Assembly: GCA_028023455.1 (NCBI GenBank)
Contig: JAQFVV010006354.1
Location: forward strand, 1,807,615-1,871,614
DNA from: Epiperipatus broadwayi
Lineage: Eukaryota; Onychophora; Udeonychophora; Euonychophora; Peripatidae
Reading direction: 5' to 3'
DNA: 64,000 nucleotides
Part shown: piece after piece, positions 1 through 16,358 of the stretch
How positions within the stretch are numbered: position 1 is the first letter of the stretch
Layout: each line of letters opens with the position of its first letter
Made by a program: the position numbers and the translations under genes
The notes under the pieces: generated by a model
What the model was told of the DNA's origin: nothing
Databases searched by the model: none
What the model saw: the letters and a program-made list of their open reading frames with translations, nothing else

Positions 1-299
1 GACGTAATGTCCACTCAATCTGAAAGTTTGATATAAAAGAAAAAGTTTGGAAATAAATTAGAAGAAGATAGAGATGTGATAGAGAGAGGTCAGTTTTTCT
101 ATATGAAAAAAGAAATGACATCGTTTTCCCACACTGTGGACCACAGGATGTCAGTGCTGGAAAATAAAATACCAGCTAAAGTAAGGACATTCGAATGAAG
201 CAATAAACCATTCAACAGCATATGGTCTCCCCCAGGACATCGGGTCAACACTGGATCCCAAATGGCAAGCAACTGTTAAAGATGAACTTTTTAAAACTG
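1..299 (+). other. possible fragment of a decayed coding sequence
   Basis: Frame 1 is open from about 37 to the TGA at 196-198, giving about 53 codons of a charged, heptad-like peptide rich in K, E, R and D with a VLENKI-type end. Upstream, the same frame is interrupted by a TAA at 34-36. The composition resembles the N-terminal coiled coil of retroelement gag proteins, such as the one at 6220, but I see no direct match. GTAAG at about 299 could be a splice donor by chance. The stretch ends in a TA microsatellite. It could be a host exon, an old gag piece or noise. Confidence 0.2.
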
Positions 300-303
300 T
301 AAG

Positions 304-4391
<4,088 letters not shown>

Positions 4392-4395
4392 ATAT
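4392..4395. repeat. target-site duplication ATAT, left of element A
   Basis: ATAT directly precedes the TG of the 5' LTR and matches ATAT at 8895-8898 after the terminal CA. AT-rich surroundings make a 4-bp match weak on its own. Confidence 0.6.
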
Positions 4396-6019
4396 TGAGC
4401 TGATATTTTAAGTCAGCTCATATATATATATAAGCTCACATATTTATAATTTGTCATAAATATTTTTGAAGTTAAATAGTTTGTAAAATGAAAAAAAGAA
4501 TTAATTAACAAATGGTTTTGATTTAATGGAAAGGGTAAAAATTTTGAACTTTTATTTTGAAATAAACAAATAAAATTGAATATAATTTATTAAAAAAAAA
4601 ATGTTAAAAGTGTTTAATTAAAAGGGAGAAAAATTCGAGAGATAAAAGGGTGGGGAAAAGAAAACAAAATTAGATTCTTGGTAGTAATTATACTCTATTG
4701 TTGAAACTTTCACAAAGTAAAAATATTTGGTTAGTAATTGCTATTACGCTAATTTAAAAAAAAAGATAAGAAAGAGTGGAGATAAGATCGCTTTTAGGAG
4801 AGAGATCAGTTGACTTGACTTTTAGAGACCAGCAAGGACAATAAAGAAAGCAGCTGTGTTTCGAACAATAAAAATTATTATTATTGAAATTTAATTTTGC
4901 GAACTCTTGTCAAATGTATAGCGGCTAAAGTTATCACAACCTTCCCCTTTGGGGAATTGACCGCCACTCCATCTGAATGAAGCTATCGAGAGAGTTATGG
5001 AATGGAAGAAACGGATATTGCTAGCCGGAAAACCAAAGGAACACTCATGGAATTCGCATATACAAGGACAAAGGCACGACCAATGGAATGTAAAACCTAT
5101 GAAAATCAGGCCACTCCACTCTGATCGATCAGGGTAATTATAAACTTTTAATTAATGAGAACTCTAAGTAAAGCATAATAGAACTTTATCTTTAATTTAA
5201 TTTTCATTTATTATGTTTATTATGAATGTTTCAACAATAGAGGGGGGAAATAAATTTGTTTAATATTGTAATCTATTAATGTTAATTTTCGTTCAATATT
5301 TTTTTATGAAATATTGGAATAACTGTATTTTAAATTATTTAATATCTATTCGATCTAGAGAGTAACAACAGGGTGGGGGTATAAAAGTGCATCATCAAGT
5401 AACAGAGAACCTTGGGGCGTTACTCGTTTGTTAGTAGAAAATAAGGAAAGAATTGAAAGTATAAGAAAACGAAAGACACTTATACGTTCATTGTAAGATT
5501 TTTGCAATTTATTTATTTACCAAAGAAAGTGGAGTTTAAAAATAAACTTCAGGAAAGATTAAAAATACTATAAGTCGTCTTATATACACATCTGCTAGAA
5601 TTCGCAGTATTAGTGTAGTCGCGAGTAAATCTATAGTAAATATTTGGGAAGCATAATTAGAAAGTAAACAGAGGGAAAATCAGAAATTGTAAGTCAGTTC
5701 TTTCTGGATCGGATAGAATTATAAGGTTATTAATAATAAATAGTAGTAAAAGAAATTAAAAGTTTTTTTTTTGTCCAACGTATTCTTGAATTCTTGAATT
5801 ATTTATAATAATTAGTTAGTGTTCTTAAAGGAAAACCCCTGTGAGATTATAATCAAAGTTTATAATCAGTGAATCGTCATTCGAAAATAAATAAAGACCA
5901 GGTTTATGTAAAGTTACGTGACCAGGTTCCAAGAGAGAAATCCTTGGTGGCACCCTCGATGACGATTCTAATAACTAAAATTCAGTTAGTAAGGGAAGAA
6001 AGAAAGTTGTCGTGTCACA
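4396..6019 (+). repeat. 5' LTR of element A
   Basis: Matches 7270-8894 almost throughout. It starts with TGAGCTGA, a 9-nt loop, then TCAGCTCA, a perfect 8-bp inverted repeat at the extreme end of the LTR. A GC-richer tract and TATA box at about 5370-5390 mark a likely promoter. Its right end (GTCACA) runs into the purine-rich GAGGAGTGAGGAGGGG of the interior. Confidence 0.88.
5380..5387 (+). promoter_or_regulatory. TATA box of the 5' LTR promoter (element A)
   Basis: TATAAAAG follows a GGGTGGGGG stretch, in an LTR otherwise dominated by A/T. The same arrangement is kept in the 3' LTR at 8255-8262. Transcription would start about 25-30 bp downstream, giving a long leader before gag at 6220. 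Confidence 0.6.
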
Positions 6020-6219
6020 GAGGAGTGAGGAGGGGAAAGTTAGAAAATGGCGCTTCCAATGTGTCAGGCTCGTTAACAAAAGAAACGCCCAGAGACCAGA
6101 GTTTTAAAAAAAAAAATTTAGTAAGGGTGGTGGATTTCAGATGGTGGTGGTATGTCAGTATTCTCGTAGGGAGGGTTATGAGTTCGAATATAAAATTAAA
6201 TAAAACAAAAGAATAAAAT

Positions 6220-7182
6220 ATGAGTGAGGACGAAAGTAGCATGGAAAGCCCAGTGGTAACATTTAAAAACCCCGAGCGGTGTCAGTTGCAAGAAATATTG
6301 AAAGCTATTGCTGAGCTCAAAGAAATTGTAATGGAAGACCGTAAAAAAATAAAAGAAATGAAAGGCATGATACAAGAATTGAGGAAAGATGTGAATGAAT
6401 TAAAAGAGAGGGAAAAGAATAGGAACAATGAAAACAAGAGGGAAGTCATAGACCCAGAGGACCATAAAGTCAGTAAAGAGAAAGAAAAGGTAGAAAATGA
6501 AGAGATAGAGCAGTTTACAGGGGGAACCAAAGAAATCCCAAACAAGAAGGCTATACAAATAAACTGAGAGATAGAGGTAATAAAAAAAAAGCTCAATGAA
6601 TCTGGAGAAGAAGAGTTCGATAGAGTCACGTTGGCGAAATTTATACACATAAAAACTTTTAAAGGGGAAAGAGAGGAAAGCCCCTTTGACTACCTGGACA
6701 GTCTAGATGATTTTTTCTACATCCATAGGTCGAAAGAAAAAGAGAAGATCATAATAGCAATGAGCCATTTGAGTGGTGCCACTAGGGAATGGTGGAAGGC
6801 AGTAAATTACAAACCCCCTACATTCCAAGAATATCGAACTATGATTTTGCGAGGGTTTTGGAGCGTTGAGAAACAAGAAACCATACACATGAAGATATCG
6901 CAAGAAAAGTATAAAGCGGACAAAGACGGTACGTACAGTCAGTTTTTTCAATGTCAAGCAGCAAAATTGAGAGCCTTGGAGGCATATCCGATGGATCAAT
7001 TCCAGATAGTGCGAACTATCAGATTTAACCTTCCGTCAAGTGTGCAACGTAAGTTGGCCGAAAACCGTCGGTTATCCATTGAGGAAGCATTAGAAATATT
7101 ACAAGATATAGAATGGGAGGACAAGGGGGTAGGTAAAGAAAGTAAAGTTAGATGGGAGAACTGTAACATCCCACGAGTATGA
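6220..7182 (+). pseudogene. gag: gag-like protein of element A, interrupted by one in-frame TGA
   Basis: One reading frame runs from the ATG at 6220 to the TGA at 7180, about 320 codons, broken only by a TGA at 6565-6567. The N-terminal part (residues ~25-100) is a charged coiled coil rich in K and E. The C-terminal part (residues ~138-310) fits the Retrotrans_gag family, the capsid domain of Ty3/gypsy elements. It shows an ATREWW motif near the middle, followed by an F-x-x-Y/F region and an LP.S...L segment. No CCHC knuckle follows. The TGA sits where a single C-to-T change in CGA would create it, so ordinary decay is the simplest reading; stop readthrough is an untested alternative. The ATG lies just after an upstream open frame that ends at 6216. 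No pol follows before the 3' LTR. Confidence 0.8.
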
Positions 7183-7269
7183 GTAACTATAACCCCAAGA
7201 AAAGTTGGGACAAGTCACCGCGGGGCAATTAAAGTTTTTTTTATTGTTTTTTTATGACAAATGGGGCAA

Positions 7270-8894
7270 TGAGCTGATATTTTAAGTCAGCTCATATATA
7301 TATAATCTCACATATTTATAATTTGTCATAAATATTTTTGAAGTTAAATAGTTTCTAAAATGAAAAAAAGAATTAATTAACAAATGGTTTTGATTTAATA
7401 AAAAGGGTAAAAATTTTGAACTTTTATTTTGAAATAAACAAATAAAATTGAATATAATTTATTAAAAAAAAAAAATGTTAAAAGTGTTTAATTAAAAGGG
7501 AGAAAAATTCGAGAGATAAAAGGGTGGGAAAAAGAAAACAAAATTAGAGTCTTGGTAGTAATTATACTCTATTGTTGAAACTTTCACAAAGTAAAAATGT
7601 TTGGTTAGTAATTGCTATTACGCTAATTAAAAAAAAAGATAAGAAAGAGTGGAGATAAGATCGCTTTTAGGAGAGAGATCAGTTGACTTGACTTTTAGAG
7701 ACCAGCAAGGACAATAAAGAAAGCACTGTGTTTCGAACAATAAAAATTATTATTATTGAAATTTAATTTTGCGGACTCTTGTCAAATGTATAGCGACTAA
7801 AGTTATCACAACCTTCCCCTTTGGGGAATTGACTGCTTTACTCCATCTGAATGAAGCTATCGAGAGAGTTATGGAATGGAAGAAACGAATATTGCTAGCT
7901 GGACAACCAAAGGAACACTCATGGAATTCGCATATACAAGGACAAAGGCACGACCAATGGAATGTAAAACCTATGAAAATCAGGCCACTCCACTCTGATC
8001 GATCAGGGTAATTATAAACTTTTAATTAATGAGAACTCTAAGTAAAGCGTAATAGAACTTTATCTTTAATTTAATTTTCATTTATTATGTTTATTATGAA
8101 TGTTTCAACAATAGAGGGGGGGAAATAAATTTGTTTAATATTGTAATCTATTAATGTTAATTTTCGTTCAATATTTTTTTATGAAATATTGGAATAACTG
8201 TATTTTAAATTATTTAATATCTATTCGATCTAGAGAGTAACAACAGGGTGGGGGTATAAAAGTGCATCGTCAAGTAACAGAGAACCTTGGGGCATTACTC
8301 GTTTGCTAGTAGAAAATAAGGAAAGAATTGAAAGTATAAGAAAATGAAAGACACTTATACGTTCATTGTAAGATTTTTGCAATTTATTTATTTACCAAAG
8401 AAAGTGGAGTTTAAAAACAAACTTCAGGAAAGATTAAAAATACTATAAGTCATCTTATATACACGTCTGCTAGAATTCGCAGTATTAGTGTAGGCGCGAG
8501 TAAATCTATGGTAAATATTTGGGAAGCATAATTAGGAAGTAAACAGAGGGAAAATCAGAAATTGTAAGTCAGTTCTTTCTGGATCGGATAGAATTATAAG
8601 GTTATTAATAATAAATAGTAGTAAAATAAATTAAAAGTTTTTTTTTTGTCCAACGTATTCTTAAATTCTTGAATTATTTATAATAATTAGTTAGTGTTCT
8701 TAAAGGAAAACCCCTGTGAGATTATAATCAAAGTTTATAATCAGTGAATCGTCGTTCGAAAATAAATAAAGACCAGGTTTATGTAAAGTTACGTGACCAG
8801 ATTCCAAGAGAGAAATCCTTGGTGGCGCCCTCGACGACGATTCTAATAACTAAAATTCAGTTAGTAGGGGAAGAAAGAAAGTTGCCGTGTCACA
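7270..8894 (+). repeat. 3' LTR of element A
   Basis: Near-identical copy of 4396-6019 with the same terminal hairpin. It is preceded by AAATGGGGCAA, a weak candidate polypurine tract. It ends GTCACA and is followed by ATAT. Similarity to the 5' copy stops exactly at that point, which fixes the element's right border. Confidence 0.88.
8255..8262 (+). promoter_or_regulatory. TATA box of the 3' LTR (element A)
   Basis: Same TATAAAAG in the same GGGGG context as in the 5' LTR. It could drive readthrough transcription into flanking DNA. Confidence 0.5.
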
Positions 8895-8898
8895 ATAT
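8895..8898. repeat. target-site duplication ATAT, right of element A
   Basis: Matches 4392-4395. Confidence 0.6.
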
Positions 8899-10008
8899 TA
8901 AATAAACTTTAAATAAGAATAAAAATTAATTATAGTTCTTACATACTCAAAGCAACAACAGTGCTGCCTTTTAAAGTTCCATAAAACATGAAATTTAGAT
9001 AGCATAGAGTTAAACTTAATATAATAACTGGTTGGTTTTATCATAATGTTTACTACAACATAAATCCTGTGCACATGATGTTTTAATTTAGAAACTGTGC
9101 CTAGACAACATTAGTTTCCTAGCAAAGCATTATTTTTATTAAAAAAAAAAAATTATTTAAAAAAAGAATTAAACTTATTAAATTAAAATGATTAAATAAC
9201 TTCCAGTAATAGTGAATAAAAATGAAAATGCAACACCCTGGGTTTGTTCCAGTGTCAGTTTCTCTTATTTATATCTGAAGTCATATGATTATTTTATAGT
9301 TTTTTAATATTGACATTTTAATTTCCACCTACTTTATTTCACTGATCTAAATCCAAGGTTTTTTTTATCTATAAGGAGACATTCTAGAAATATTATCATT
9401 ACATATTCAGTTTTCTAAAATCAATTAATTTATGTCTAGACAGGTAAATTAATTATTACATTTCCTGTTAAAATAATTTATTTATATAAACAAATGTTAT
9501 AGTAAAAATGAAATACATTACAAAATAAAAATTACATTACTCCCAATAAAAAAATAAATTTTATTATAATATTTATTGAAAATATTCATTTTCATTTAAT
9601 TTAAGTGCTCAGAACATTTAAAATTGTCTTTTTTTAAAAAAAACAACAACAAGATATTCAAGAAACATTTTAAACAAGGATGTGTTAAGAAATAACTACT
9701 TTACACTCATTCATTCAGATATTCATGAATTCACTTTATTAATTTCTAGTTGTAAAATTATTAGCTTTATTATAATTTCTATTAACTAACTAAATCTAAA
9801 ATATTTAATTATAATATGTTATATATATAATTGAAATTGAATTAATGTATTTTAATATTTAATTTAAATTGAATTGGTTTTGAAGTTTAATACCAATATC
9901 AAACTTCAAAATTCTTTAATAGTTAAGTTATGCTTATTTTAATCTTATTGGTTTACAAAATTATATTAAGTCAATTATTTTGTATAGCGTGATGTTTTTT
10001 ACAAACTG
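8899..10008. other. AT-rich DNA, no recognisable feature
   Basis: No open frame or recurring repeat was recognised. Confidence 0.55.
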
Positions 10009-10212
10009 TAATATTTTAAACAGCATTAAACTGTTGCACATGCACTTTGGATTTTAACTATAAAATGAATGAATACAAACACTTTAAACACATGATAAAG
10101 TCTTTGGAACTTTCCAAAAACTTTATCATGTGTTTGAAGCTTTTGTATTCATTCATTTTATAGTTAAAATCCAAAGGGCATGTGCAATAGTTTAATGCTG
10201 TTTAAAATATTA
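10009..10212. repeat. 204-bp near-perfect palindrome
   Basis: The left arm (10009 to about 10108) and the right arm (about 10112-10212) are reverse complements with only a handful of mismatches. They meet at GGAACTTTCC with essentially no spacer. The ends read TAATATTTTAAACAGC and GCTGTTTAAAATATTA. No transposase is present. This is either a foldback/MITE-type element or a locally generated inverted duplication. I did not find a clear target-site duplication. Confidence 0.9.
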
Positions 10213-12159
10213 AAACTACATTAACTAATACTTCAAGTTCACAAATATTTAAAATTTAAGTTCTTTCAACTTACAAAATAACTATTTATAGGAGGACAAT
10301 ATAACTCAACTGCTAAAATCAATTTACAGCTATAAAAATTGCAAAAAATATTTATATACTGATTTAACAAAAATAAAGTTTATCCATTCTAAAAAAAAGT
10401 AAAATACTGTAAATTTTTTTTTAGGATATTTGGCTGAAATATAACTCAACATTTAGATTTTAAAAAAAGGTAAAGGCCACAATTCTCTAGAGCTTGTGAG
10501 GAAAAAAAATGCATTACAAAGTTTACTTATTATATCACAATATACTTTTAAACACAGCATTGTAAAATATATTTTCATTAGTATTCTAAGTAATAATAAT
10601 ATTCTAATTATTATTTAAGTCAATAATTTATTTGATACTCTAAAAGTATTCATCCCTATGGCAAAAAGATGTTATTATTATTAAATCCCACCCCTAGAGT
10701 TAGACTGGTAATATTTGCTTGTAAATAGCTATTACTGATGATTTTTCTAAAGTGTGAGTGGAAAGATGATAATTGTAAATAAATTTGAAATAATTAATAT
10801 TTTTTATCCCACAGTTTACATTTTTGTTTAATGAAATTTACATGGATAATACTAATATATGTATATAAATATTATGCATGCAATTAATTAATATTTATTT
10901 AAGTGTTCAAATTATTATTGAGCTCATGCATATTATCATAGGAGTAAATGCACAGTCTTATCTTAACACAAGTAATTCTGGGAGGTTAATTCAATGTAAA
11001 AACATAAAACAATATAATATAATGTTGTTGCCAGGTAATAGTCGCAAGTAAACTCTTGAAAGTTGAAAACTTTTACAATCACAAAATTAATAAACATTGT
11101 CTATAAAATGATTGTATACAAAAATCAATCAGTCAGACAAAATGTTGTTAACATGTTCAAATTAAATTCTTGTAAAATAAATTTTAATCATTATTTAGTT
11201 CTTATTGTGTAATATTTCGTATGTAACAACAAAAGTGATTTTTCTGCATGTTACAAGTTTTAAAATATTATTTATATAAATTAAAATTACTCATTTAAAA
11301 AAAATACTTGGTTGTCATATTTAGCTGGACGTCCTTGCAAATATAATATTTTTATCTATCTATATTGTTTATACCAACTATCTGATATTTATTTGTGTTT
11401 TGAAAATCAGCATTTGTATTTTGTAGTAATTTATAAAATAAAGATGTCCTCCTATTGAATAATTATTTTGATAGTAGTAACAATAAAAAAGTATTCCTTG
11501 TTAAAAAAATGGTAAATTTATTTGTAAAATATTTAAAAACAATGTTAATTCATGTCAGGTTACAGTAATTAAAAGTTTTTTTTTTTCAAAGTGAATTTTA
11601 GTCTAAGCCTTACAATGGACATTTCATTGTCAATAGCAACAACAATTAACTAAGATACTTGAATCAGCAGCAAACCCTAGTTGTGCATGTCATTAACTTT
11701 TTAAAGAGTAACAATTTCTAAAAAAAAAAAAAAAAAAAGGTTGCAATGTTAAAAAAATCATTTATTGCTAGAAATGAAATTAATTATTTATGGCTTTTTA
11801 AAAAATCCTAAATAACATTCTTATCTGCCACTGTGTTGACTGTCATAATTTATTAACTCATGCAAAATGTTAAACCATATTAGATTTCAATCATATTGTG
11901 TGATAATATCTATATATTTTGAATTTTTAAATTGTATAAAAAGTAAATTATTAGAGATGTATCAAGATCTAATAATTAAAAAGGTATATCAATAATAAAT
12001 AACCACTAAAACAATATATACACTTTAAATATATATTTAAAATTAAAAGCTAAACGTTTTATGTAAAGAAAATAAATAATAACTATTTACCTATCGATCA
12101 ATTCATCGCACTTGCACATTATAGCTTCAACTCGTCCATCCATATTACTTTATTTATGC
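10213..12159. other. AT-rich DNA, no recognisable feature
   Basis: About 1.9 kb of AT-rich DNA with A and T homopolymers (A18 near 11721) and no coding frame. Confidence 0.55.
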
Positions 12160-12572
<413 letters not shown>

Positions 12573-13683
12573 AAATCTTTTTATTAATCTGGTTATGCAT
12601 CTAACTATCAATCCATTTATCAAACTTTCAAATAAAACAATGCATTTATCAACCCATTTATCTATTTGCTTATATATTTATCTGTCTGTTTTTGTCAGTC
12701 TACTTGACCATCGATCTGTTTATCCGTATATGCATATATCTATTTATATAATTATCAATCTAACTTTTTTTATCTTACTAGATATGTATGTATTTATGTA
12801 TCTATTTATCTATCTAAGCTAAACTATCTATATGTCTGTTTAACTATTTATCTTTTAATCAATCAAATTATTAATTATCTATCTTTCTATATATCTATTT
12901 TTATACATACACTAATTTGAAATTAAAAGTGATCCATATATTGGCAAATAAAAGAATTAAATAGGTCATTCAATTTACTTTTCTAATGTACACATAGAAA
13001 AAATCATGGCATGTAATGATTGGAAAAAATATTTTTTATTGTAAAAACTCTAAGAAAGTATCAATCGTTTGAAAAAAAAACAACAACAAAATTATTATTA
13101 TCTAAAATTGTAATATTTGATTATCCTTCTTAATAAAAATTAAAAATTTAATTGTAATTTTGTTTAATTATTTCTATCATATAATATTAATTTACAAAAA
13201 ACAATTTTTATAAAAAAATATTTTATTTAAACTTTACAAACAAATTCAAGTGACAGTTTTAACATATAACACAACGTTTCAAGTGGTATTATGCTCTTTA
13301 GGTTTTGCTAGCTTTATCAGTGACAGTAATAATATGGAAATTGAACCAAGGATCTTTAGATTCATGAATATAAATTTAAGGTAATTCTCTAAATATCTAT
13401 GCTATTTTTAAAAGGAATCAGTCAATAGAAATTTCATATTCTTATCATTGAGAGCTTTCTTGATTTTTTTAAAAGTAATATTAGTGAGTGGTTTCCAAAC
13501 ATTATTAATTATAACACTAGGCTGACATATTGTCAGTATCATGAAAACAGCTTTTAAAAATTCTTGTTTTTTTTTTCTCCTTACTTTTCAAGATTTTTAT
13601 TTTTTTTCACAATCAAACATAGTTAATATCTTTTAAAATATAAATATATTATGATGCCAGCTGATATATATATATATATATAT
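12573..13683. other. eroded TATC flank then AT-rich DNA
   Basis: Diverged TATC/TATT words persist to about 12900. The rest is unassigned AT-rich DNA that ends in a TA tract (about 13663-13687) into which element B inserted. Confidence 0.55.
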
Positions 13684-14270
13684 ATATTGAAACAGATATG
13701 CTGTTCCTCATGTAAATATTCAAAAGATCCCCCCCCCATTCAAAAATGTCTAGCATGATTCAGTCTAATTGGGAACGCAATAAAGCTGTGATTTGTTAAA
13801 AAAAAAATCATATTTTTAATTTTGTGATTGATGGATTTGAATAAAATGTTATATCATCTTTTTTTTTTTTTTATCTGTCTCAATAAAAAAAAAAGAAATT
13901 AATTATCCAATCATTAAAAAGAAAAAAAAAGATACTTGGGTTAAACTGAGGCAGTATTCAAATTAGGCACGTCGTCGGAAGAAAAGAACTTTTTTTTTTC
14001 TCTCGTCTTACACAGAGAAGCAGAACATATTAAATTTTTAAAAAAAAAATGTATTACTTAATTCTTTTGACATATTAAAATATAGCTTTAACAAAATGTG
14101 AAAATGGAAAAAGAAAGCTTTGCTAGAGGAATTATAGTGACAATGGGGTAAATTAGTGGCTTCACTCTCTCCACGCTGTGCCATGACTTTCCATAAATGA
14201 AATAACCCGCCTTCTTTTTGAGTAAACTGGACTGCAAAACTGGAAGGTAATTATGTTATAAGAATGTTTA

Positions 14271-14470
14271 GACATCTTTATAATAAGTTATAAATTGACA
14301 TCATGAAATAATTACATAGAATTTGTTTTATAAAATATTAAAACATCTTTATCATACGTTATAAAGTGAAGTTATGAAATAATTACATAGAATTTGTTTT
14401 GTAAAATATTAAAACATCTTTATCATACGTTATAAAGTGAAGTTATGAAATAATTGTACGCAAATTTATT
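14271..14470. repeat. 71-bp tandem array in the 5' LTR of B
   Basis: About three units beginning CATCTTTATCATACGTTATA. The 3' LTR has about five (19248-19590). Confidence 0.85.
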
Positions 14471-14544
14471 TATAAAAATATTTGAACATATTTACTATAT
14501 GGATTAGAAATGCCTTAATTGCATATTACTTCCATCTGAGTAAT

Positions 14545-15140
14545 GTAACAGAGCTTATGTGTATGAATATACTTTTATATTTGATTAAATTAGAAATGCT
14601 TCAATTACTAAATGATAAATGCTCCACAAGCCAAACAGAGTTTATGTGTATGAATATACTTTTATATTTGACTAAATTAGAAATGCTTCAATTACTAAAT
14701 GATAAATGCTCCAAAAGCCAAACAGAGTTTATGTGTATAAATATACTTTTATATTTGATTAAATTAGAAATGCTTCAATTACTAAATGATAAATGCTCCA
14801 CAAGCCAAACAGAGTTTATGTGTATGAATATACTTTTATATTTGACTAAATTAGAAATGCTTCAATTACTAAATGATAAATGCTCCAAAAGCCAAACAGA
14901 GTTTATGTGTATGAATATACTTTTATATTTGATTAAATTAGAAATGCTTCAATTACTAAATGATAAATGCTCCACAAGCCAAACAGAGTTTATGTGTATG
15001 AATATACTTTTATATTTGACTAAATTAGAAATGCTTCAATTACTAAATGATAAATGCTCCACAAGCCAAACAGAACTTATGTATATGAATATACTTTTAT
15101 ATTTGACTAAATTATAAATGCTTCGATTACCAAATGATAA
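14545..15140. repeat. 87-bp tandem array in the 5' LTR of B
   Basis: About seven units of 87 bp, each containing TTATGTGTATGAATATACTT and alternating CCACAAGCC/CCAAAAGCC variants. Because 87 is a multiple of three and one frame lacks stops, a 211-residue open frame with a 29-residue repeat results. I read it as a by-product of the repeat rather than a gene. Confidence 0.92.
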
Positions 15141-15239
15141 ATGCTCCACAAACCAAGAATTGCTGAGTTTAAATGTTTACCAATCAATAATAATTCATAA
15201 AATAATGAAATGATGTATAAATCATAAATGGTTGACTGC

Positions 15240-15835
15240 TCCCAAGCTTCTTCTCATAAATGAATTCAAAATGAACTATTGTTGAATTAGAATATTTCCA
15301 AGCTTCTTCTCATAAAGGAATTCAAAAATGAACTATTGCTGAATTAGACTGTTTCCAAACATCTTCTCATAAATGAATTCAAAATGAACTATTGTTGAAT
15401 TAGAATATTTCCAAGCTTCTTCTCATAAAGGAATTCAAAAATAAACTATTGTTGAATTAGAATATTTCCAAGCTTCTTCTCATAAATGAATTCAAAATGA
15501 ACTATTGTTAAATTAGAATATTTCCAAGCTTCTTCTCATAAACGAATTCAAAATGAACTATTGTTGAATTAGAATATTTCCAAGCTTCTTCTCATAAAGG
15601 AATTCAAAAATGAACTATTGTTGAATTAGACTGTTTCCAAATGTCTTCTCATAAATGAATTCAAAATGAACTATTGTTGAATTAGAATATTTCCAAGCTT
15701 CTTCTCATAAAGGAATTCAAAAATAAACTATTGTTGAATTAGAATATTTCCAAGCTTCTTCTCATAAAGGGATTCAAAAATGAACTATTGTTGAATTAGA
15801 CTGTTTCCAAACGTCTTCTCATAAATGAACTTGTA
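15240..15835. repeat. 56-bp tandem array in the 5' LTR of B
   Basis: About eleven units of roughly 56-57 bp with CTTCTTCTCATAAATGAATT and a variant AAACGTCTTC. Two unit types alternate irregularly, suggesting higher-order duplication. Confidence 0.9.
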
Positions 15836-16339
15836 AATGAACTATTGATAAAAAAAAAAGAACTGCTTCTAGCTCTTTCATAAGTAAAATGAAAATGTGT
15901 TATCATGTGGATAGAAATGAATTTCATTAGAAATTGCAAATTAATTGTTATTTAATAAATTTTTTTTTGTTACTAAAAATTAAATTGGTTATCCAGTTGT
16001 CCAATTCTGTTTTGTTTTATTGCATCACTCATCAGTTATAGCACTGGTTCATGAGAATCTCATGCTTTCTGAGCTACGTCTGACATAACTAGACCTAGGC
16101 CAGTCAGGTTGTAGTGAGACAGAACTCTAATGGCACTTTTTGGGAAACCAAACTTAGAAATATTTAGATGTTTCCAGTCTCTATGGTACTACATCCTCTG
16201 ATGAGCAGGAAATATTGTTGTAGGAGGCATTAACATCTGCATTAGGAATGTCAATTGATAGTTCCTTCCTACAGCATGCTCATCAGAAAATTGTTACAAC
16301 TAACGTAATAAAAGGGTTGTATGGGGGTCCGGTTACATT

Positions 16340-16358
16340 TGGTGCCCAACATGGGGCC
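16340..16358 (+). promoter_or_regulatory. primer-binding site of element B
   Basis: TGGTGCCCAACATGGGGCC starts two bases after the terminal CA of the 5' LTR. TGG pairs with the CCA end of a tRNA, and the rest would pair with its acceptor stem and T-stem. I do not assign the tRNA. Confidence 0.75.

Larger units (their letters stand above)
4396..8894 (+). mobile_element. LTR retroelement A, gag-only non-autonomous (gypsy-like)
   Basis: Two near-identical direct repeats of about 1.62 kb flank a 1.25-kb interior whose only recognisable product is gag-like. The element begins TGAGC, ends GTCACA, and is flanked on both sides by ATAT, consistent with a 4-bp target-site duplication. There is no protease, reverse transcriptase, RNase H or integrase, and the interior is too short to hold them. 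This is the arrangement of TR-GAG or LARD-type elements, which are mobilised by pol from an autonomous relative. The LTRs differ by only scattered substitutions and single-base indels, so the insertion is fairly recent. I find no primer-binding site immediately after the 5' LTR. TGGCGC-type motifs lie inside the LTR (about 5947, TGGCACCC) and 29 bp into the interior (6048), so the exact LTR end could be argued. Confidence 0.85.
13688..16337 (+). repeat. 5' LTR of element B
   Basis: TG...CA ends, starting TGAAACAG and ending GGGGTCCGGTTACA. It contains three tandem arrays in order: 71-bp units (about 3), 87-bp units (about 7) and 56-bp units (about 11). The 3' part (15850-16337) is more complex and holds conserved GC-richer words around 16060-16110. 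Confidence 0.92.

Noticed and set aside
5869-6216. 115-codon frame ending just before gag A
   Set aside because: It crosses the LTR/interior border, has no domain, and is best read as leader sequence.
7769-8011. 80-codon frame in the 3' LTR of element A
   Set aside because: The equivalent frame in the 5' LTR is disrupted by an indel near 4960, so it is not conserved between LTRs.
14482-15117. 211-residue protein with 29-residue repeats (also 118 and 182 residues at 19596 and 19927)
   Set aside because: The 87-bp minisatellite in the LTRs of element B is a multiple of three and lacks stops in one frame. It lies outside the element interior and its copies differ in unit number.
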